DNA of 43,161 nt from Candidatus Electrothrix aarhusensis (GCA_004028505.1 MTKO01000085.1:1-43161); one strand, 5' to 3'. Shown: positions 27,628 to 37,603, counted from the first letter of the stretch. The notes: generated by a model not told the origin, from the sequence alone. Translations and numbers: made by a program.

Positions 27628-29835
27628 TCACCCCATAGCTGCTTCCATTTCCAGAGCAGGATGACCTTTCTCCTTCAGGAAGGCAAGAATCTCTTCCTCT
27701 GTGGTGCCCTGCTCTTCTGTGGCGATCATGTCGTAAAGCTCCGGCATGCCCTCAAACTCACATAAGGCCTTGAGCTTCTCGCTGATCTCATCCTTGAGGA
27801 TTTTCGGCATCCAGACCATACGCTTAACGCCACCTTCAGACTTGAACAGTTTTTTACTGGACATGTAATGCTTGGACACACCCATGAAACCCGGAGTCTG
27901 CATACCGCCGCCAGCCATACCAGCCAAGGTGGTAAACTTCATACCGGAAGGGGTCATACCCATGTAATCACGGTTCACCACCATGATTCCATTACATTGC
28001 GGCAACATGGCTGCAATAGCCTCAAAACAACCACAGGCGGTCATGGGATTATTCATCAAAGAATAGCAACTGACCTCAGGCACTGCTCCTCGGGAAGCTT
28101 GGTTAACAAACTCATTAATCCCTGTAAAATAGCCGTTATCCGGATCCGTACACTCGCCTTTATCAATGGGCTGATTCGGGCCTGTCGGATTGATCTGATA
28201 AGAAGCCTTGCCGTCCAACCAGTTATAAGCACCGCACATCCCGATACGCTCCGGTGTGATCACGCAGACATGGCTGGGGGCAAAGGACTGGCACAGGGTA
28301 CAGGAGTAGAAAACATCTTCGGTCTCATCCGTCATGGAGCCAAGGCGCAGGTCACGCTCTTCATAAACCTGCTTGGCGATCTCCATAACCTCTTCCACCT
28401 TGTCCTGCACAGTGTAGATTTTTACCTGCACCTTGTCTAAAATCGCACCAAATTCCTGATGCAACTTACCGTGCAGGACTACACCGAGATGCTTAAAGGA
28501 AAAGCCTTTTTCTACAGCTCCCTTGCCGATACGAACCCACATGATATTTCGCTGACCGATATGCATGATGCCCTGGACATAGTTCATCAGATGATGAAAC
28601 TGACGCTCCAAGATAGGCTCGAAATCCGACTGCATTTCGCGACCAGCAACCTCGACCAAGATACCAATGGGCAGATTCTGCCCTAATTCGATGTCGGAGA
28701 TATCCGGTCCTTCCAGAGTCACCAGACCGTCTTCAATCTCGTCCATGTCTTTGGAGATCAAAACCTCCACGCCGGTGGTCCGTCCACCGCCGCATTCCAT
28801 GAACAGGTCATCCTTACGGATACGCTCACCCTCAAAGGCCGGACCAAAGGACATGGGAATATCAATTTTGGCAATATTGACCTTCAGGCCACGCACCTCA
28901 ATGGCCTTCTGGACGATCTCGTCATGGGGCACGTTGGAGACCACATGCTCGTAGGTACAGATACCTGTAGGCAGAATCTCAGGAATATCATAGTCTGAAA
29001 TGGTCGGAAATCCCCAGTTAATGGCACCAGCTGCATTGGCATACCACTCGTCGCTGACCTGACCAAAAGGCATAACAAAGGCGTAGGTTCGGTCTTTATT
29101 GTAAATAAGGTTCGCTCTGGAATCACCCGGCTTCACACCACCGAAGGCCATAGCCACACGACAGGCAAAACCGATGGAGAAAACCACGGAGGTATAGCGC
29201 CTACCAAAGGGCACCAGACGGGTGTTCCAACCAACCTGCACGCCGTTTTTTACAAGCATATCAGGCATATAATTCCCATCGGAATCAGTATGCATGAAGA
29301 TGTAAAGATTTTTCTCTTGCAATTCCAAGGCGATTTTGGAGGCAACTTCAGGATCTGACGGAGAGCCAACAATAGCAGCAAAGCCCGGAGCCGTGCCATC
29401 AACAAACTCGACGCCGCGTTTCCGGAAGATCACGTCGTCTGCTGCACCCAGCCAGATATTATCTGCGGTGGGATCTTCGGTCTTGGTGTAATAATCCGGT
29501 GAATTCAGGTACTCAATTGCCTCGTACATTTCTTCGGCAAAATAGGTAGCCATTCCAGCGTCCAAGGCAGGTGCCAAGTAAGGCAGCCAGATACCTTCGG
29601 AAACAACAGCTGGCAAGAGCTTGCGACATTCCTGAAAAATATCTTTCATATCGCCGAGTTTTTCCACCTTAGCACCAAGCATGGAATAAATAATCGGCAA
29701 ATAGTATGCAGTATTTGGAAAGGAAACTTCCTGTTCAGGGCCGTACTTCTTTAAGGCCTCCTCGTAGGACGCTTCAGCCATATCCACGATTTTTTGAGCA
29801 CCGCGTATCGCTGCGGAACAGATGATCTTCGACAT
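27628..29835 (-). CDS. acsB: CO-methylating acetyl-CoA synthase, AcsB
   Basis: A 735-residue catalytic subunit that joins a corrinoid-bound methyl, CO and CoA to acetyl-CoA at the nickel-iron A-cluster. Cluster ligands are visible in DVFYSCTLCQSFAPSHVC, RIGMCGAYNWLDG and MTACGCFEAI, the last being the CGC motif that holds the nickel sites. The N-terminal domain starts with SKIICSAAIRGAQKI. The C-terminal block GMTPSGMKFTTLAGMAGGG is typical of bacterial AcsB. The length matches the family and no lesion is seen. The gene follows metF-acsD by 125 bp, where a short hairpin lies, and has AAGGGAG upstream of its ATG. Confidence 0.97.
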   Translation of the reverse strand: MSKIICSAAIRGAQKIVDMAEASYEEALKKYGPEQEVSFPNTAYYLPIIYSMLGAKVEKLGDMKDIFQECRKLLPAVVSEGIWLPYLAPALDAGMATYFAEEMYEAIEYLNSPDYYTKTEDPTADNIWLGAADDVIFRKRGVEFVDGTAPGFAAIVGSPSDPEVASKIALELQEKNLYIFMHTDSDGNYMPDMLVKNGVQVGWNTRLVPFGRRYTSVVFSIGFACRVAMAFGGVKPGDSRANLIYNKDRTYAFVMPFGQVSDEWYANAAGAINWGFPTISDYDIPEILPTGICTYEHVVSNVPHDEIVQKAIEVRGLKVNIAKIDIPMSFGPAFEGERIRKDDLFMECGGGRTTGVEVLISKDMDEIEDGLVTLEGPDISDIELGQNLPIGILVEVAGREMQSDFEPILERQFHHLMNYVQGIMHIGQRNIMWVRIGKGAVEKGFSFKHLGVVLHGKLHQEFGAILDKVQVKIYTVQDKVEEVMEIAKQVYEERDLRLGSMTDETEDVFYSCTLCQSFAPSHVCVITPERIGMCGAYNWLDGKASYQINPTGPNQPIDKGECTDPDNGYFTGINEFVNQASRGAVPEVSCYSLMNNPMTACGCFEAIAAMLPQCNGIMVVNRDYMGMTPSGMKFTTLAGMAGGGMQTPGFMGVSKHYMSSKKLFKSEGGVKRMVWMPKILKDEISEKLKALCEFEGMPELYDMIATEEQGTTEEEILAFLKEKGHPALEMEAAMG

Positions 29836-29909
29836 TGAGACAACTCCCTTATTGGTATACCTTATGGTATAGACGGTTCAGAGTTCAGGTTCAAGACTTG
29901 AGCCTTGCA

Positions 29910-29941
29910 TTACGTAATTACTTTATTACGTTATTACGTAA
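29910..29941. repeat. inverted repeat between acsD and acsB
   Basis: The arms TTACGTAAT (29910-29918) and ATTACGTAA (29933-29941) are perfect complements around a 14-base AT-rich loop. The hairpin lies in the 125-bp gap upstream of acsB. It may be an mRNA processing or stability element, but no protein site is recognised. Confidence 0.5.
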
Positions 29942-29960
29942 AACAAGTGGGCAATCTTCA

Positions 29961-32677
29961 TTAACCGGCCAAGCCATTAATGAGCGCCTTGGTCATATTG
30001 ACCGCCTTGGGATGGCGCATGATCAGGACTTCACCACCAGCCATAAGCATACAGGATGCTGTAATCGCCTCCATCATAATGCCGCGACTTTCCTGGTCAC
30101 CCAACATCTCATCAGTGGGCAGCCCAACCTCTTTGGCCTTCCAAACCTCACGTCCGAGGTTACAGATAATCGGCACCTGAAGTTTTTCATCTTTCTGAGT
30201 CAATGCAGCAATACGAATACGCTCCATAACGGAATAGGTATATTCAATACCGTAGCCCAATGCACCGACTGACGGATCCATCATCACCGTATCAAGAGGT
30301 ACACCGAGATTTTCCAAAAGGATGTTTAACTGCTTAGCTAGGTTGACATCAATGGGGGAGGCTGCAACCATGGGATGCTGAAAGGCCATTGCCGTTGCAC
30401 CGATAGCGCGATAATTTGCATCTTCCAAGGGAGCCAAACAGACTTTTTTATCACCGATCAGCGAAGTAATTTCACGAAGGGTCTCGGTATCCTTTTCAGC
30501 ATTACCGCAACCCCAGACGATGATCGGTACATCAACAGCCTCAATTACAGCTGCTGCGTCCTTTGCTGCATCTGCTGCCGAGCGATTTTCTCCGTTAGGA
30601 TCTGTCCCGTTGAGCCAGATATTTAGGGCATCAGCTTTATAGACATCGACACATTTTTTCGCCCAATCCACCGGGCTGTCCATAACATCGTCAAAGTATT
30701 GGGTCAGGGTGTCAGGCCAGTTATCCGGGCGAACATCCATGATTTCCATAGCGATGAGCGGCTTATTGCCCATCTCGCCTTCAAAGAGATGGAAGGGCAG
30801 TGAGGTAGCTCCACCAACGGTAACTGTGTTGTCGCCATTACCCATAGTTACTTCGCGGATCGCGCCGGAATACGCCGTCTTGTAGCTGGCAGCTGGCACC
30901 TTGGTCACGCGCTCGGCAAAAGGTGTTTCATCGGTGGACAGAACCGGAGCATCCAGATCAGAAGGAGCAGCAACCGAGGCTGCCTTTGCTTCAGCGGCCT
31001 TCTTTTCTGCTTCTGCTTTTGCTTTTGCTTGAGCAGCAGCTTCTGCGGCAGCCTTTTTCTTTGCTTCCGCCTCAGCCTCTGCCTTTGCTTGAGCTTCAGA
31101 TTTTGCCTTGGCCTTAGCTTCTACCTCGGCCTTGGCAGCGGCTTCTGCTTTTGCCTTGGCTTCCGCCTGAGCCTCAGCTTCGACCTTTGCCTTGGCTTCT
31201 GCCTCGGCTTTGTCAGCCGCCGCCTTGACAGCGGCATCGTCTGTTTTCTCTTCAACCGCAGGTGCAGCCGGAGCGGCAGGTGCAGATACAGGTGCAGGAG
31301 TTGCTCCGGCAGGTTGTTGTGTCAGCACCTCCGGTTCTTTATTCAGTACCGAAGCTGCATCAACAAAGTTCATCAATGCATCAAACTGATCATCGCTCAG
31401 GCCATAGGCCTTTTTCAAGGCATTCAGGCCCTGATTGACTGATTCCAATGCCGCACGGCGGCCTTTTTCATTCATCGCATGTTCTCCTGCATCATCTGGT
31501 GTCAATGTACATGTGCAATGTCCAATAACAGCAGTTTTACTTGTCGCTTCGCCGGACTGAGCAATCTGACCGGCAAAAGCGGCAGCTTCAGTCCGGGCAG
31601 CAGCTATAATCTTCTCAGCTTCGGCCTTGGCTTGTTCCAGAACATCATCAGCAGCACCCTGGTCAACAGCAGTTCGTACCTCTATGGTTTCCCTAACTGT
31701 TTCTCCAGCCGCAACAGTGGGTTCAGGTACGCTTGCGTCAGGTGCGCTTGCTGCATCATCAAAGGTCGGACGCGGCAGTAGACCCGCTCTCTCACAAATC
31801 TCAGGAACCGCCTCCTCCCACTCGATGGCCATGACATGAACACCGGCCACACCGGGAATCTCTTTGACCTGATTGATAATATCAACACAGATATTAATTC
31901 CTTCCTGCTTTTTATCCTTTGCCCCCTGCATCCGCTTGATAACTTCATCGGTTACATCCATGCCTGGCACAAATTTCTTCATGTAGCGTGCCATTCCCAC
32001 CGACTTGGGTGGAGTAACGCCAGCAAGAATATAGCCTTTTCATGCAGGCCCAGCTCGCAGGCCTTTTTCATGAACTCGGCAAAGCGATCCAGGTTATAAA
32101 TTATCTGGGTCTGAATAAAGTCAGCGCCGTTGGCAATCTTTTTTCCCATCCGCACCGCTCGAAACTCATGGGGGTAGGCAAAGGGATTGGCAGCAGCACC
32201 AAGGAACATATCTGTTGTCTTACCCTTGATTTCCTCGCCGCACTGAAATTTTTTCCCGTCCCGCATATCCCGGATCATCCCCAACAGCTGGATAGAATCC
32301 ATATCAAATACGCCTTTTGAACCGGGATGATTACCGAACTTCTGATGATCGCCGGTCAGGCAGAGCAAGTTTTTCAATCCCAGTGCAGATGCAGCCAGTA
32401 AGTCCGACTGCATACCGATCCGGTTTCTGTCCCGACAGGTCATCTGAATAACCGGCTCCACGCCTTCAGCCTGGGCCAACAGCCCAGCACCGATAGACGA
32501 CATCCGGACTATCGCAGTCTGACAATCCGTGATATTAACCGCATCCACATTACCTTTCAGGATTCTCGCCTTCTCTCTGACCACATCAGGGTCACTGTTC
32601 TTCGGCGGTCCTAGCTCACCGGTCACGGCAAATGCGCCGCTCCTGAGCACCCGCTCCAAATTGCTCCCCGATTTCAT
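29961..32677 (-). CDS. metF-acsD: MetF (methylene-THF reductase) continuous with AcsD, corrinoid protein small subunit (one frameshift)
   Basis: One missing base near 32035 (before YILAGVTPPKS) splits the gene; restoring it gives about 905 residues and a length divisible by three. Residues 1-300 are MetF, which reduces methylene-THF to methyl-THF: AVTGELGPPKNSDPDVV, VDAVNITDCQTA, NLLCLTGDH and GADFIQTQIIYNLDRF are visible. Then come a helical region, a segment of about 90 residues made almost only of Ala, Lys and Glu (30975-31247), and AcsD, the corrinoid-protein small subunit (from about 30930: PLIAMEIMDVRPDNWPDTL, NIWLNGTDPNG, PLDTVMMDPSVGALGYGIEYTYSVMERIR). No stop separates the two parts. 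An internal ATG at 31475 with AGGAG upstream could produce AcsD separately. The start ATG 32677 follows AGGAGG. Separate MetF and AcsD are normal, so the fusion is unusual. Confidence 0.85.
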
Positions 32678-32753
32678 CAATCCTCCTTATGCCTGATCCG
32701 CCCTGCGGGCAGAAATTTGTTCTGCAGAACTCAATGCCTTAACTTTTTGTGCC

Positions 32754-32781
32754 GTAGGGGCGGTTCGCAAACCGCCCTTAC
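32754..32781. repeat. REP-like hairpin between cooS and metF
   Basis: GTAGGGGCGGTTCG pairs with CAAACCGCCCTTAC with few mismatches. It belongs to the same sequence family as the hairpin at 20322-20348, and has the GTAG end of REP elements. Confidence 0.75.
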
Positions 32782-32797
32782 AGTATCAATGCCCTTT

Positions 32798-34783
32798 TCA
32801 ACCGCCGCAACCGGCACCGGTAACACCTTTGCCTGCTTCCAGATCTCGACGCATGGCCATATCCATGAGTACGCGTTCTTTCTTCTTGTTGATACCCAAG
32901 GCCTCGCGTTTTTCATCAATAGCCGCAATCATAGCTTTGGCAATATCTTGAGGCGTGCTTTGAACACCCCAACAGGCACCGAATTCCTCCTTAATATCCT
33001 TAAGAAGATATTCAGAGAATTTCTTAGCCCCGTTGATGGGCAAATCCTGGAAAATAACATGAGCACCGCTGGCAACAAAATAGTGCCCGATGGCAACAGC
33101 TTTTTCGCTCATCCATAAGGGCGCGGATCCTACCGCAGGCAGGTCAGCAATGTCATCACCCAATCCTCCCTCTTTAACCATAGCGGTCAAGGCAATAAGA
33201 AGGCGGGAGTTATCAACACAGGAACCGACATGAAGAACTGGCGGCATACCCACGGTTTCACAGACTTCGCGCAATCCGTCTCCGGCATACTCAGTGGCTG
33301 CTTCCGGACGCATCAATCCCCGACGGCCAAGGGCCTGGGCCGCACAACCGGTGGCCAGCACCAGCACGTTGTTTTTGATTAACTCTTTGGCGATCTCAAA
33401 ATGCACATCATCGGAATGCTTATAATGCTCACAACCGACAAGAGCACCGACTCCGCGAATACGACCGTTGATGATATTATCATTCAGCGGACGGTAGGAC
33501 TGGCGGAAACGACCACCGAGCATGTAATTAATGCTCTCATGAGAAAACCCGACAACCACATCGAATTTCTCGTCTTTCGGGATATAGCACGCGCCCCGTT
33601 TCTTAAAGTTGCCAACGGCACGGGTCAAAATTTCCTTGGCCGAGTTGTAGGCGTCATGCTCATCAAACTGAATATGAACACCGTCCGGCATCTTGGCGCG
33701 GTAGTTGGTGGTGATAATATCGGTATGCTTGCCTTTCACGACCTGGGCCAGCGACTGCATAACGCACTGGACATCAACGACCATAGCCTCTACCGCACCA
33801 GTGGCCAGAACCATTTCCTGCTGGATAAAGGAGCCTGCTACCGGAATACCCCGACGCATCAGGATTTCGTTTCCTGTACAGCAGACACCAGCCAGATTGA
33901 TTCCTTTGGCACCCACTTTTTTGGCCAGAGCGAGTATTTCCTCGTCCTCAGCTGCCAGACAAAGGGACTCAGCCAACAGCGGCTCATGACCATGCACGGT
34001 CACGTTGACCATATCTTCCCGGAGTACGCCGAGATCGATAATGGCTCGCTTGGGTACCGGCGTACCAAACATAATATCGGTCAGCTCGGTGGAAAGCATG
34101 GAGGCTCCCCAACCGTCAGCCAAGGCGCAACGGCTGGCCTGCTTTGTGATATTATGATACTCCTGATCCACACCCATATGGGTACGATGCATCATCTCCA
34201 CAACTTCGCGATCAATACCGCGCGGCTCAACCCCTTGTTCCTTCCAGATCTTCTGCTGCTTGAGCGGAGCCCGCTTCAGCATGGTCAGCGGTGAGCTGTC
34301 CTGCTTACCGAACTCGGCCAAGGCTCGCTCACCCAGCTCAAGAGCGATCTCGTTTTTATCCCGGCCTTCGGTTTCAACCTCGAAAAGCTGAGCCATGTCG
34401 TGCAGTTTTGCAACGTCCTTGATCTCGTGTGGGGTTTCCCCTTTTGCCGTGGCAATAAAACCGCGCACCATTTCGCGAGCATGATCAGTATGAGCCGAAG
34501 TACCGCCTGCCACGGTCCGGGCAAAATTTCGGGCCGCAACCGTATCCGCTGTGGCACCGCAGATTCCGACCATAGATTCAACACCGTCAATGATCTGACA
34601 GGGTCCCATATTGCAGTTCCGGCAGCAGGTGCCTCCTGAGCCGAACAGACAGGCGGACATCCCCCGATCCTCAATACGGTCATAGGCGGTACGCACCTGC
34701 TTGGCAAGATCCTGGTTCAGCAGGTCGCGTGTTGAGCTGGTGGTTATATCGTTGCAGCTTTCGCAGCGATTAGGCTTAGCCAT
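32798..34783 (-). CDS. cooS: anaerobic carbon-monoxide dehydrogenase catalytic subunit, CooS/AcsA
   Basis: A 661-residue Ni-Fe CO dehydrogenase that reduces CO2 to CO for AcsB or oxidises CO. Seen: N-terminal cysteines C7 and C10, then the B- and D-cluster set C45, C53, C54, C57 and C62 in CLFGSGGTCCRNCNMGPC. HTDHAREMVRGF and the C-cluster region with GVCCTGNEIL, GCEHYKHSD, LATGCAAQALG and HVGSCVDNSR follow. The C-terminus GVTGAGCGG has an extra cysteine of unknown role. The length is normal for the AcsA/CooS group. GAGGAG precedes the ATG. It sits between folD and metF, as expected for a Wood-Ljungdahl operon; the nickel-insertion ATPase CooC is not in the window. Confidence 0.97.
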   Translation of the reverse strand: MAKPNRCESCNDITTSSTRDLLNQDLAKQVRTAYDRIEDRGMSACLFGSGGTCCRNCNMGPCQIIDGVESMVGICGATADTVAARNFARTVAGGTSAHTDHAREMVRGFIATAKGETPHEIKDVAKLHDMAQLFEVETEGRDKNEIALELGERALAEFGKQDSSPLTMLKRAPLKQQKIWKEQGVEPRGIDREVVEMMHRTHMGVDQEYHNITKQASRCALADGWGASMLSTELTDIMFGTPVPKRAIIDLGVLREDMVNVTVHGHEPLLAESLCLAAEDEEILALAKKVGAKGINLAGVCCTGNEILMRRGIPVAGSFIQQEMVLATGAVEAMVVDVQCVMQSLAQVVKGKHTDIITTNYRAKMPDGVHIQFDEHDAYNSAKEILTRAVGNFKKRGACYIPKDEKFDVVVGFSHESINYMLGGRFRQSYRPLNDNIINGRIRGVGALVGCEHYKHSDDVHFEIAKELIKNNVLVLATGCAAQALGRRGLMRPEAATEYAGDGLREVCETVGMPPVLHVGSCVDNSRLLIALTAMVKEGGLGDDIADLPAVGSAPLWMSEKAVAIGHYFVASGAHVIFQDLPINGAKKFSEYLLKDIKEEFGACWGVQSTPQDIAKAMIAAIDEKREALGINKKKERVLMDMAMRRDLEAGKGVTGAGCGG

Positions 34784-34880
34784 AGTACGGTCTCCTCAAA
34801 AACAGAAATCTGAGAGCAGGCATCCTTGATGACACGAAGGCCGCCTGTTTCTATATCCTTAAAAATTATTTCTTAACGCG

Positions 34881-35762
34881 TTACGCCAGTCCGGCAAACT
34901 GTCTCGCAGACTGCACGGTGTTTTTCATCAGCATGGTGATAGTCATCGGGCCGACACCGCCAGGCACCGGCGTGATGGCGGAGGCTTTCTCTTTAACTGA
35001 CTCGAAGTCGACATCACCGGCCAGCTTGGCCTTACCGGATTCAGTTACCCCGATGCGATTCACACCGACATCAATGACAACCACGCCTTCTTTTACCTGA
35101 TCCGCCTTGATCATATTGGCAACACCGGCAGCAACGATCAATATATCAGCCCGCTTGGTATGAAAATCCATATCCTTGGTTCGGGTGTGACAGAGCGTGA
35201 CCGTGGCATTACCTGCAGCACGTTTTTGCATCATCAAGTTAGCTACCGGCTTACCGACAATATTGGAACGTCCGATAACCACCACCTCAGCCCCGGAGGT
35301 TTCTATCCCGGAACGGGTAAGCAGCTCCAGCACCCCATGCGGTGTGCAGGGCAGAAAGCATTGCTCGCCGACCACCATTTTACCGACATTGACCGGATGA
35401 AAACCATCCACATCTTTATCCGGATTAATGGCATATAACACCTTACCCTCGTCAATATGCTTAGGCAGAGGAAGCTGCACCAGAATACCGTGAATTTTAT
35501 CGTCGTTATTATATTTTTCCACCAGAGCCAGTAAATCTTCCTCACTGGTCTCGGCATCCAGGGTAACCTGCTCAGAATGAATTCCTAGAGCGTGCGCCGT
35601 TTTATTTTTGGCTGCCACATAGGACTGAGAAGCAGGATCTTCTCCCACTAGAATAGTAACCAAGCCCGGAACCACCTTACCGGCCAGCTCGGCAACTTCT
35701 TTCTTCAGTTCTTCCCTTATCGCTTTTGCGGTTTCGGTTCCGCTGATGATTTTCGCGCTCAT
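34881..35762 (-). CDS. folD: bifunctional methylene-THF dehydrogenase / methenyl-THF cyclohydrolase FolD
   Basis: A 293-residue enzyme that interconverts formyl-THF, methenyl-THF and methylene-THF, the middle steps of the methyl branch. Seen: SQSYVAAKNKTAHALGI with the catalytic lysine region, KIHGILVQLPLPKHI, DKDVDGFHPVNVGKM, VIGRSNIVGKPVA (NADP-binding loop) and TPVPGGVGPMTI. The start is set at ATG 35760-35762 because AAAGGAG lies six bases upstream. A longer in-frame version (to 35876) would translate the promoter leader. It is the first gene of the carbon-fixation cluster, 97 bp before cooS, and follows a strong promoter at 35886-35914. Confidence 0.96.
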   Translation of the reverse strand: MSAKIISGTETAKAIREELKKEVAELAGKVVPGLVTILVGEDPASQSYVAAKNKTAHALGIHSEQVTLDAETSEEDLLALVEKYNNDDKIHGILVQLPLPKHIDEGKVLYAINPDKDVDGFHPVNVGKMVVGEQCFLPCTPHGVLELLTRSGIETSGAEVVVIGRSNIVGKPVANLMMQKRAAGNATVTLCHTRTKDMDFHTKRADILIVAAGVANMIKADQVKEGVVVIDVGVNRIGVTESGKAKLAGDVDFESVKEKASAITPVPGGVGPMTITMLMKNTVQSARQFAGLA

Positions 35763-35885
35763 GGCTGCTCCTTTAAATAGTCTGTAAGAGGCTCTATCAA
35801 TTCGCCTACATACAGCAAACCGGCAAACAAGAGGCAGCCGGCTTATGGATTCTTTGATATTGACTACTTTTGACAAGAATTTGCC

Positions 35886-35914
35886 ATTATATTCTTTTTT
35901 AGTTTCTTTTTCAA
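35886..35914 (-). promoter_or_regulatory. sigma70-type promoter of the carbon-fixation operon
   Basis: On the minus strand, TTGAAA (35914-35909) and TATAAT (35891-35886) are separated by exactly 17 bases. The predicted transcript starts near 35879 and leaves an untranslated leader of about 117 bases before folD, containing a CCGGC/GCCGG inverted pair. Confidence 0.75.
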
Positions 35915-36151
35915 GACGAATTTCATTTTCGTAAGAAACGACTCACAGTTTTGTACTGATTATTCTGAACCTTTTTTTCAGGGACAACCATTTTCAACCG
36001 ATACAATATCACTCAAAATATAAAGAATTCTTCTCCGGTAGATCACACAACGTGTCACTGATTTCACTTTTCAATTCTGTTAGACCTTCCTTCGTGCCAA
36101 TTTCACCGAGATCATATATCTTTTCCTTACCCCGACATCGACAAAAAACAC

Positions 36152-36180
36152 TTGACTTTCAAGCTGTTGTCCTGTAATTC
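36152..36180 (+). promoter_or_regulatory. promoter of the SGNH hydrolase gene
   Basis: TTGACT (36152-36157) and TAATTC (36175-36180) are 17 bases apart. It diverges from the carbon-fixation promoter. Transcription from near 36187 excludes the longer reading of the downstream gene from 36181 and supports its start at 36331. Confidence 0.5.
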
Positions 36181-36330
36181 TTGAGAGAGAATTCTTTCTG
36201 GAATACTTTGCGGAATATAAGGGAAAACCGTCGAGCAATGCAACCCGATCCGCCCAGAGGGACAATTTTTACATTTTTGCGATTTCCATTAACAGACCTT
36301 AAGCGAGCTGAGATAAGCCGACAACACAAC

Positions 36331-36897
36331 ATGACCACACAGATTGCGCAGACCACAAAAACTGCGAAAACCCTGCTCATGCTCGGCGATTCACTGATCG
36401 AATGGGGAGACTGGGAGAGCCTACTCCCGGACATACCGGTTATTAATCGGGGTATTGCTGGTGAGCACACCGAAGACCTGTCAGCTCGGCTGGTCAACGA
36501 AATTGACGCTGTTCTTGACGCCGGTACGGAACCGCAGTATATCCTACTTATGACAGGAACCAATAATCTACTCATGGGTAGTCCCTATTTTCCTGTCATT
36601 TTGGGAAGCATGCTGCCGAGACTGATTGATCTCTGCCCGAGCAGCAGTATAACGCTGAACTCACTCATGCCCATGCAGATACGGGGCTTGGCCCTGGAAT
36701 CCATTACTGCTGCGAATAATGAACTGCGGGGCGTGGCAAAGCAAAGCGGTTGTCGCTTTCTCGACATGACCGACCCCTTCACCGAACAATGCCTCCCTGT
36801 GACCAAACCCTGTTTCCTCAACGACGGGGTGCATCTGGCCACCCGTGGCTATCAGGTCTGGGCCGGGGCTATCAGAACGCATCTTGATGCGCTGTAG
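36331..36897 (+). CDS. SGNH/GDSL-family hydrolase
   Basis: A 188-residue esterase or lipase-type hydrolase of the SGNH superfamily. Block I is LMLGDSLIEWG (Ser21, nucleophile), block II has the glycine in NRGIAGEHTEDL, block III is MTGTNNLL (Asn in GTNN, 76-79), and block V is FLNDGVHLATRGY with the Asp and His of the triad. This is close to the platelet-activating-factor acetylhydrolase-like group. No signal peptide is visible, so it is probably cytoplasmic. The start is ATG 36331; 50 extra in-frame codons upstream overlap the promoter and look non-coding. No ribosome-binding site is strong. The substrate cannot be told. Confidence 0.88.
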   Translation: MTTQIAQTTKTAKTLLMLGDSLIEWGDWESLLPDIPVINRGIAGEHTEDLSARLVNEIDAVLDAGTEPQYILLMTGTNNLLMGSPYFPVILGSMLPRLIDLCPSSSITLNSLMPMQIRGLALESITAANNELRGVAKQSGCRFLDMTDPFTEQCLPVTKPCFLNDGVHLATRGYQVWAGAIRTHLDAL

Positions 36898-37074
36898 AAG
36901 AATCATATGATATGACCTTGAATTTTTTCAGTGAATCGAGAAGTAAAAATAGAAAAAAAAGCGAAAAATGAAGCATCACTAAGGGTTGTTTCTTGCCGCA
37001 ACATCATGCAAAACAGGCAGAAGGGTTGCGCAAGGACAACAAAAAACTAACGTTACTTTTTTTTGTGAGGTTAA

Positions 37075-37593
37075 ATGATGAAGAACGGAAAAGCATTGCA
37101 CAAAATCATAGGGTGCGGGACTGTTATGCTCGCCGTGTTTGCCTTCGCGAGCACCGGGTACAGTCGCTCATCCTGCAATACCTGTCAATCATGCGACCAA
37201 TCGCGGTACGTAGCACCGCCTGTGGTTGAGGAGTATGCAGAACTGCAATACCGTGACGGGTTCCCAGGCAAACGGATGTACAAGCGTCAGCAGGTGAAAA
37301 AACTCCAATGTATGCTGTCAGCCCTTGGCTACTGCTCCGGCCCCATTGATGGCTGGTACGGTAATTCAACCGCTAGAGGCGTTATGCTCCTTCTTGCCGA
37401 CACCTTTCAGGATATCGGTTACGGCAAAAAGTTGACTACGGAGCACTGGGACTATCTTGTCAACTGGGTCGGCAACCGTTGCAGCAAGTATGACCCGCAA
37501 AAGGAGACCTACCAGTACCGGTATAAATACAGAACTCCTGAATATCAGCAACCGCAATACACAACTCCTGACTATTACCAGTATAAATATTAA
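37075..37593 (+). CDS. secreted protein with peptidoglycan-binding-like domain and Tyr/Gln-rich tail
   Basis: A 172-residue exported protein. Residues 1-30 form a signal peptide (KNGKALHKIIGCG, then a hydrophobic core, cleavage near STGYS). A cysteine-rich piece follows (SSCNTCQSC). Residues about 70-125 contain VKKLQCMLSALGYCSGPIDGWYGNSTARGV, the pattern of PG_binding_1 domains that bind peptidoglycan. The end (about 140-172) is rich in Tyr, Gln, Pro and Lys with a loose repeat (YRTPEYQQPQY, TTPDYYQYKY). It may anchor to the cell wall or take part in surface structures. GTGAGG lies five bases upstream of the ATG pair. A hairpin terminator follows directly. Confidence 0.75.
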   Translation: MMKNGKALHKIIGCGTVMLAVFAFASTGYSRSSCNTCQSCDQSRYVAPPVVEEYAELQYRDGFPGKRMYKRQQVKKLQCMLSALGYCSGPIDGWYGNSTARGVMLLLADTFQDIGYGKKLTTEHWDYLVNWVGNRCSKYDPQKETYQYRYKYRTPEYQQPQYTTPDYYQYKY

Positions 37594-37603
37594 TGTTGAT
37601 CAA

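Noticed and set aside
30923-31442. Plus-strand Leu/Cys/Ser-rich open frames
   Set aside because: They are the antisense image of the Ala-Lys-Glu linker of the MetF-AcsD frame, a composition artefact.
33401-34294. A 297-codon plus-strand open frame inside cooS
   Set aside because: Antisense to a strongly conserved CO dehydrogenase; His-rich composition and no motif.
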